64,000 nucleotides of DNA from Bog-950 sp046329515 (lineage in GTDB: Bacteria > Bacteroidota > Bacteroidia > Chitinophagales > LD1). The position numbers were made by a program, and so were the translations under genes. Shown in pieces: positions 59,898 through 64,000 of this stretch. Where the stretch lies: assembly GCA_046329515.1 (NCBI GenBank), contig JAXLUM010000002.1:1116001-1180000 (forward strand), written 5' to 3'. Position 1 is the first letter of the stretch. Each line of letters opens with the position of its first letter. The notes below the pieces were generated by a model. That model had not been told where the DNA came from. It did not search any database and worked only from the letters and a program-made list of their open reading frames with translations.

Positions 59898-61535
59898 ATG
59901 AAAAAGCAACTTCTACCTTCTTTATTATTCTTAATGTTCTTTGGTGCTTTTGCTCAGCAGCAAACTATACAACAGGACTTTGTTAAAAGCTTTACGCAAC
60001 AAGTAGCAGGCTTTGCGGATAAGGAACAACGTATTGAGGCCTATAAGCGTTTTTTAAATGGCAACCATAATTCTGCCAAAACCGATGCATTAGCACAGCG
60101 CATTATAGGTTACCGTTCTAACAACTTTGTTTCAGGGGCTTGGCAGTTTTTCGATTCACTTACGTTTACGTACAGCGGCAACAGGGGGGGCACTTCAGTT
60201 TACAATTTTGCGTATAATGTTTCATTGAATTTAGATTGGGATGGCTCGTCAATAGTAAATGGCTCGCGCAATACTATTACCTGGAATGCAGCCGGTAAGA
60301 GGGATGCAGTAGTAGTAGAAGCCTGGAACGCCGGTGCTTATGAAAACAGCCAGAGAACGCTGTGTACTTATGACGCAGCGGGTAATACCTTAACATCTAC
60401 CGATCAAAACTGGGTGGCGGGCGCATGGGAGAACTCCACCCGCACGGAATACACTTATGATGCGGGAAATCATCAACTATCCATGACCTATTCTAATTGG
60501 ACGGCTGGTGCATGGGTAGGCAGTTATCAATACTTATATACCTACGATGCTGCCGGTTATACCCTAAGTTACACTTATCAAACATGGAATGCCGGCGCAT
60601 GGGAGAACGTAGGTAGAACCACGCACACGTACGATGCCAACCATTTAGAAATAAGTTCGACCGTAGAAAACTATACCGGTGGTGCTTGGGTTAATAATTA
60701 CAGATATACATATACCTATGATGCCGCCGGTAACAACACCGTAGCGCTTAAGGAAACCTGGAACGCCGGTGCGTGGGAAAATGATGACCGCTCTACTTAC
60801 GTTTATAATGCAGCCAATTATCTAACACTGCAAACTACCGAGGATTGGAGTGCAGGAGCCTGGGTAAATAAAGACCGTTATTCTTACACCCTCAATGCCA
60901 ATAATAACACTGTTAATCAAACCTATCTTAGCTGGGATGGCAGTACATGGGTTAACGTCAACCGCTATTTAACTAATTACAACGCAAGCAACCTTTCTAC
61001 TGATTTTACTATGCAGAGCTATTCCGGAGGAACATGGAATAATAACTACCGTTATACCTATACGTACGATGCAAACAATGATCCCGATATAGACCAATAC
61101 CAGATTTGGAACGCGGGCGCCTGGGAAAATGCCACGCAGGATGATTATGACTATAACAGCTATCATAACCCTGATAAACGTTTAAACCAAACCTGGAATG
61201 CCGGTGCGTGGGAAAATTACCAGCAGCAGTTCTATTACTACGAAACCTACTTTGATGTAAGCGGCGTTAAGGAAGTTGACAACGCAATTCAATTCAGTGC
61301 CTATCCTAACCCGGCAAACAACGTTTTAAATATTGACTATAAAACGCAAAGCGCTGCGGAGGCGGTTATTTGCGTGGTTAATTTATCGGGCCAGGAAATG
61401 ATCAATATTAAAAACACATCTGCTATAGGTGATAATTATCTGAAAGCGGATGTAAGCCAATTGGGCAGTGGTATTTACTTTGTAACTATTACCCAGAATG
61501 GCAAAACAAGCCGTGCTAAGTTTGCAAAACAATAA
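59898..61535 (+). CDS. YTYDA/GAW 29-residue repeat protein, T9SS cargo, paralogue 6
   Basis: 545 residues from ATG 59898 (MKKQLLPSLLFLMFFGAFAQ), matching the starts of its paralogues; ATG 59889 would add MQF in front and lies too close to the promoter. N-terminal domain (SFTQQVAGFADKEQRIEAY, TDALAQRIIGYRSNNFVSG), eleven repeats (for example YLYTYDAAGYTLSYTYQTW then NAGAWENVGR) and T9SS type A tail (FSAYPNPANNVLNIDY ... SRAKFAKQ). The third residue of the last motif differs (RAKFAKQ), so this copy has drifted furthest among the tandem five. Function unknown. Confidence 0.88.
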   Translation: MKKQLLPSLLFLMFFGAFAQQQTIQQDFVKSFTQQVAGFADKEQRIEAYKRFLNGNHNSAKTDALAQRIIGYRSNNFVSGAWQFFDSLTFTYSGNRGGTSVYNFAYNVSLNLDWDGSSIVNGSRNTITWNAAGKRDAVVVEAWNAGAYENSQRTLCTYDAAGNTLTSTDQNWVAGAWENSTRTEYTYDAGNHQLSMTYSNWTAGAWVGSYQYLYTYDAAGYTLSYTYQTWNAGAWENVGRTTHTYDANHLEISSTVENYTGGAWVNNYRYTYTYDAAGNNTVALKETWNAGAWENDDRSTYVYNAANYLTLQTTEDWSAGAWVNKDRYSYTLNANNNTVNQTYLSWDGSTWVNVNRYLTNYNASNLSTDFTMQSYSGGTWNNNYRYTYTYDANNDPDIDQYQIWNAGAWENATQDDYDYNSYHNPDKRLNQTWNAGAWENYQQQFYYYETYFDVSGVKEVDNAIQFSAYPNPANNVLNIDYKTQSAAEAVICVVNLSGQEMINIKNTSAIGDNYLKADVSQLGSGIYFVTITQNGKTSRAKFAKQ

Positions 61536-61554
61536 TCCTTCAATAGGTATATTT

Positions 61555-61583
61555 AAGAGGGCCCAATCGGCCCTCTTTTTTTT
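61555..61583 (+). terminator. Intrinsic terminator after paralogue 6
   Basis: AAGAGGGCC (61555-61563), loop CAATC, GGCCCTCTT (61569-61577) and a T run that reaches the stop codon of the convergent SRPBCC gene. Confidence 0.9.
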
Positions 61584-62013
61584 ATGCCTGTTCGGCGCGT
61601 AGCTTAAGTGCCTTGTTCATGGCTATAAAGCCTTGCATAGTTTGTTCGCCTATTTGTTTCATTATAAGGCCGGCTAATAAACCGCTGAATTGCTCACCAT
61701 GTATAAACTTTACCTGCGCGGCTGAAATTTCCTCTATTACAAAGTAGTGTTGACCAACAAACAAGCCGGGTATTGGTAAACTGCCTTTCCATTCAAAACG
61801 CTTTTGGGTTTCTGCAACTAAAACCTCCGGCTTAAATACTGAAGTGCTGTTGCCGTTTTTTAGTTCAACACGTAACCTGGCTCCGGCCGAGGGAGCGCCC
61901 TCTATTTTTGCTATAAAAGGATTCCACTCGGAAAAACTTTTAAAGTCAGTAAGCACGCTCCATACTTTTGCAGCGCTTGCATTAATTATAATTTCTGTTT
62001 GAATGTTTTTCAT
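61582..62013 (-). CDS. SRPBCC (START-like) family protein
   Basis: 143 residues from ATG 62013 (MKNIQTEIIINASAAKVWSVL), which begins at the first strand of the helix-grip fold; an ATG at 62058 would add 15 residues without sense. Marks: NASAAKVWSVLTDFKSFSEW, the WNPF segment and FSGLLAGLIMKQIGEQTMQGF in the long C-terminal helix. Such proteins bind hydrophobic ligands or act as polyketide-cyclase-like enzymes; ligand unknown. It lies 72 bases after the Crp/Fnr-type regulator gene on the same strand and may be its operon partner. Confidence 0.85.
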   Translation of the reverse strand: MKNIQTEIIINASAAKVWSVLTDFKSFSEWNPFIAKIEGAPSAGARLRVELKNGNSTSVFKPEVLVAETQKRFEWKGSLPIPGLFVGQHYFVIEEISAAQVKFIHGEQFSGLLAGLIMKQIGEQTMQGFIAMNKALKLRAEQA

Positions 62014-62085
62014 TGTCTTGCTTTTATAAGGCAAAGATGCAGTGGCCTTAACCGCCAACCATTAACAAAAGATAATTAATACACC

Positions 62086-62670
62086 TTAGGAAATGCGCTT
62101 GCGAATGCGGCTTAAAGATACCGGGGTAATGCCCAGATAAGAGGCAATCATGTGTTGAGGTATGCGCTCCAATACTTCAGGTTTCTCCTTCAGCATGTTT
62201 TCGTAGCGCTCTTCAGGCGAATCAAGAATGAAAGACGAGGCCCTGCGCTGCAGCATGATAAAGGCCATTTCAGCAATAGCACGTGAGAAGCTGTTGAATT
62301 TAGGGTTGGCTTTCGTTAGCGCATCCAGCTTATTTTTGCTTAATACCAGCAACTCACAGTCTTCTATAGTTTCAATAGCCTGCTTGCTGGGTATTTGCAG
62401 TAAAAAACTTTCCAGTGAAGCAATAAAGCCGTTTTCAAACATAAAGTTGGCGCTTATCTCTTGGCCATCTTTAATAAACAGTAAGCGTGCGGCTCCTTTA
62501 TTAATAAAGTAAGCTTCGCGGCTAACCTGCCCCACCTGTAGCAGAGAGAATTTCCGGGGCACTGAACGGTACGTAAAAATCTCAGTAAAAGATTCCCATT
62601 CCTTTTCAGTTAAAGGCAGCATTTGGCTTACTACCGCATGAAGTTGCTGAAAAGGGGAGGTAACATCCAT
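62086..62670 (-). CDS. Crp/Fnr family transcriptional regulator
   Basis: 194 residues. N-terminal cyclic-nucleotide-binding fold at about 20-115 (SLLQVGQVSREAYFINKG, LLFIKDGQEISANFMFENG) and a C-terminal winged helix-turn-helix with recognition helix IASYLGITPVSLSRIRKRI. No Cys cluster for an iron-sulphur centre, so it is not an oxygen-sensing Fnr. This is the short Bacteroidota form. Targets unknown; the downstream SRPBCC gene is the nearest candidate. Confidence 0.9.
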   Translation of the reverse strand: MDVTSPFQQLHAVVSQMLPLTEKEWESFTEIFTYRSVPRKFSLLQVGQVSREAYFINKGAARLLFIKDGQEISANFMFENGFIASLESFLLQIPSKQAIETIEDCELLVLSKNKLDALTKANPKFNSFSRAIAEMAFIMLQRRASSFILDSPEERYENMLKEKPEVLERIPQHMIASYLGITPVSLSRIRKRIS

Positions 62671-62698
62671 GCAATGAATATAAGCGGGAGGAAGGGAT

Positions 62699-63379
62699 TT
62701 AGAAAAGCCCGCCTACGGCAAAATTAAAGCTGCCGCCTAGTGGAGAAAGTTTGTAATAGCGGTACAACCCAGAATCTCTGCTTACTTCAAGATTGCCTAG
62801 GGCATAATGCCGCCAAAAGTAGTGGTAGCGGCCACCAATGCTTACGCCTACGTCTATAACTGCTTTACCTGATGTAAATTGGTAGCCGGTTGTAAAATTA
62901 TAGTTGGTCATAATGCCATGCATTGTATAGCTTGGTGAATGCCATGACCATTCCCCATACCCTGTGTAAGTACCATCCTTAGATTTTGGGGCTACATATC
63001 CTGAACACTGCACTTCCGCGCCGATATACACACCAAAATTAGCTGATGGTTTAACATAATACCTATAAGCAGCACTACCACGGCCACCGTACATAATCAA
63101 AGTGTTTTGGGAAGCAGCAAAAAGGGACTCAACCAACAAGTAGCTCGCTTTGGGAATACTTGCACCGGCAGTTAAAAGAACGCTGTGGCGATTTGAAATT
63201 CGGTATTCAAAACTTAGGGGAAGGTCCGAACAGTATGGGGTTTGGGAAATAACAAATGCCAAAGGAGAGTATTTAATGGAAAAGCGCTTATTCGCCTTAT
63301 CGGTTGCGCTTTGTGCCCTTGTTTCCATGTTCCACACCAAGGCAATGAAAAGTAATGGTATAAGTAATCCCTCTTTCAT
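62699..63379 (-). CDS. Putative outer-membrane beta-barrel protein
   Basis: 226 residues with a signal peptide (KEGLLIPLLFIALVWNMETRAQ). The rest alternates polar and hydrophobic residues in short strands rich in Tyr and Gly (IMYGGRGSAAYRYYVKPSANF, TGYQFTSGKAVIDVGVSIGG) and ends in FNFAVGGLF, typical of small barrel proteins. No named family is recognised. Its ATG is four bases after the lipoprotein gene, so both are probably one transcript. Confidence 0.65.
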   Translation of the reverse strand: MKEGLLIPLLFIALVWNMETRAQSATDKANKRFSIKYSPLAFVISQTPYCSDLPLSFEYRISNRHSVLLTAGASIPKASYLLVESLFAASQNTLIMYGGRGSAAYRYYVKPSANFGVYIGAEVQCSGYVAPKSKDGTYTGYGEWSWHSPSYTMHGIMTNYNFTTGYQFTSGKAVIDVGVSIGGRYHYFWRHYALGNLEVSRDSGLYRYYKLSPLGGSFNFAVGGLF

Positions 63380-63383
63380 TTTT

Positions 63384-63908
63384 TCACAGCTTACTTAGAA
63401 CGAACCTCCATAAACGCTGCTTTGGCCCTGAGAATTGATATTGTGCGCCACAAAAGTAGTCGTGATTCGGCATCTCAGATATAACAATTTTGCTGTTGCT
63501 GATTGTTATTGCACTTGAAGTTGAATAAGACCTGGGTAAGCCATCGAGATAATCATCACATTTTAGTTCGGAACAATAAATACAGCAATCAAATTGCTCT
63601 GGTGTAACGTCTGTTATCCGAATGTCTAAGGGGATAGTTGCACCTCCTTTTCTTTGGAAGGTTGCCTTTCCATGATACTGGCAATTGTCGTTATCAGGCT
63701 TATTAAAATTTATTGTTCCATCATTTACATAAATGGTGTCTAATAAGTAAGCGGTGGCTGAGTCATAAACATGAATCTGAAAGGAATCAACGTGCCATAC
63801 GCCGTCCTGTAAAATACCAGAAGTCAATTTGAGGTAATTACATTTATCTTCAGGTTTAATGCAACCTGAGAGAAGAAGAATAAAGGTAAGTAATACGAAT
63901 AATTTCAT
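63384..63908 (-). CDS. Lipoprotein of unknown function
   Basis: 174 residues with a lipobox (MKLFVLLTFILLLSGC, then IKPEDK). The mature part has strand-rich repeats and several Cys (QFDCCIYCSELKCDD, DYFCGAQYQF), so disulphides are likely. I recognise no domain. It lies four bases upstream of the barrel-protein gene on the same strand. Confidence 0.7.
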   Translation of the reverse strand: MKLFVLLTFILLLSGCIKPEDKCNYLKLTSGILQDGVWHVDSFQIHVYDSATAYLLDTIYVNDGTINFNKPDNDNCQYHGKATFQRKGGATIPLDIRITDVTPEQFDCCIYCSELKCDDYLDGLPRSYSTSSAITISNSKIVISEMPNHDYFCGAQYQFSGPKQRLWRFVLSKL

Positions 63909-63952
63909 GCCATAGGTTAAGCATGAAGTGAATATAAAGAAATAAAAAGATA

Positions 63953-64000
63953 TTACAGGCGGAAGCTCATTTCAACAGTAGCGCCTTTATCAGAGAACAC
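63953..64000 (-). CDS. C-terminal end of a gene cut by the window edge
   Basis: On the minus strand the last 15 codons and stop (TTA at 63953-63955) read VFSDKGATVEMSFRL. The GATVEMSF ending resembles the last strand of sensor histidine kinase ATPase domains, but the piece is too short to be sure. It would be the upstream neighbour of the lipoprotein gene at 63384-63908. Confidence 0.35.
   Translation of the reverse strand: MFSDKGATVEMSFRL

Overview
The window comes from a member of the Bacteroidota, most likely a Chitinophagales/Sphingobacteriia-type environmental bacterium. Support: several secreted proteins end in type IX secretion (T9SS) sorting domains (type A tails with a YPNPA motif, one type B tail with the FSPNGDGFND motif); there is a SusC-like TonB-dependent receptor with a carboxypeptidase-regulatory-like N-terminus; Rho carries a long disordered insertion; a bacterial GGGP synthase is present; and promoters follow the Bacteroidota TTG-N19-TAnnTTTG pattern (clearest before rpmH and before the gene at 54539). 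Shine-Dalgarno sequences are mostly absent. No tRNA, rRNA or CRISPR array was seen.

Layout. 1-9 kb is mostly housekeeping: a truncated PhoD-like phosphatase on the minus strand, then GGGP synthase-rsgA, dtd, a PaiB-like protein, a MazG-like pyrophosphohydrolase, two overlapping minus-strand secreted proteins (one with three internal repeats), rho, and rpmH-rnpA-yidD, in which rnpA appears to start inside rpmH. 9-15 kb holds a porin-like barrel protein, two tandem S41/CtpA proteases and asd, separated by a 46-bp perfect palindrome. 15-30 kb is an exoprotein region: a T9SS type B protein followed by two giant collagen-like (Gly-X-Y) proteins. The first of these is frameshifted at about 22670 by an exact 307-bp tandem duplication; removing one copy restores a single frame of 2734 residues.

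30-46 kb returns to ordinary metabolism: a PAP2-type membrane phosphatase, a CPBP protease, thiL, a VWA protein plus AAA+ ATPase pair, a run of four phosphoesterases (PI-PLC-like lipoprotein, LpxH-like, PhoD-like, EEP family), a TonB-dependent receptor and a B12-dependent class II ribonucleotide reductase (nrdJ) with a long leader. 46-48 kb is a small accessory patch: an AT-rich abortive-infection-like gene, a GIY-YIG nuclease gene flanked by a perfect 32-bp inverted repeat with further degenerate copies, and an RRM RNA-binding protein.

48-62 kb is dominated by T9SS cargo: a delta-60-repeat protein, then six paralogues (about 546-550 residues each), five of them in direct tandem. Each has a signal peptide, a shared N-terminal domain, about eleven 29-residue repeats rich in Tyr/Trp (core YTYDAN...W..GAWEN..R) and a T9SS type A tail. 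Every array member has its own intrinsic terminator and most have their own promoter, so they look like separately transcribed variants of one surface protein family. This array is the best candidate for an undescribed system. The window closes with an SRPBCC protein, a Crp/Fnr-type regulator, a small barrel protein, a lipoprotein and the tail end of another gene.
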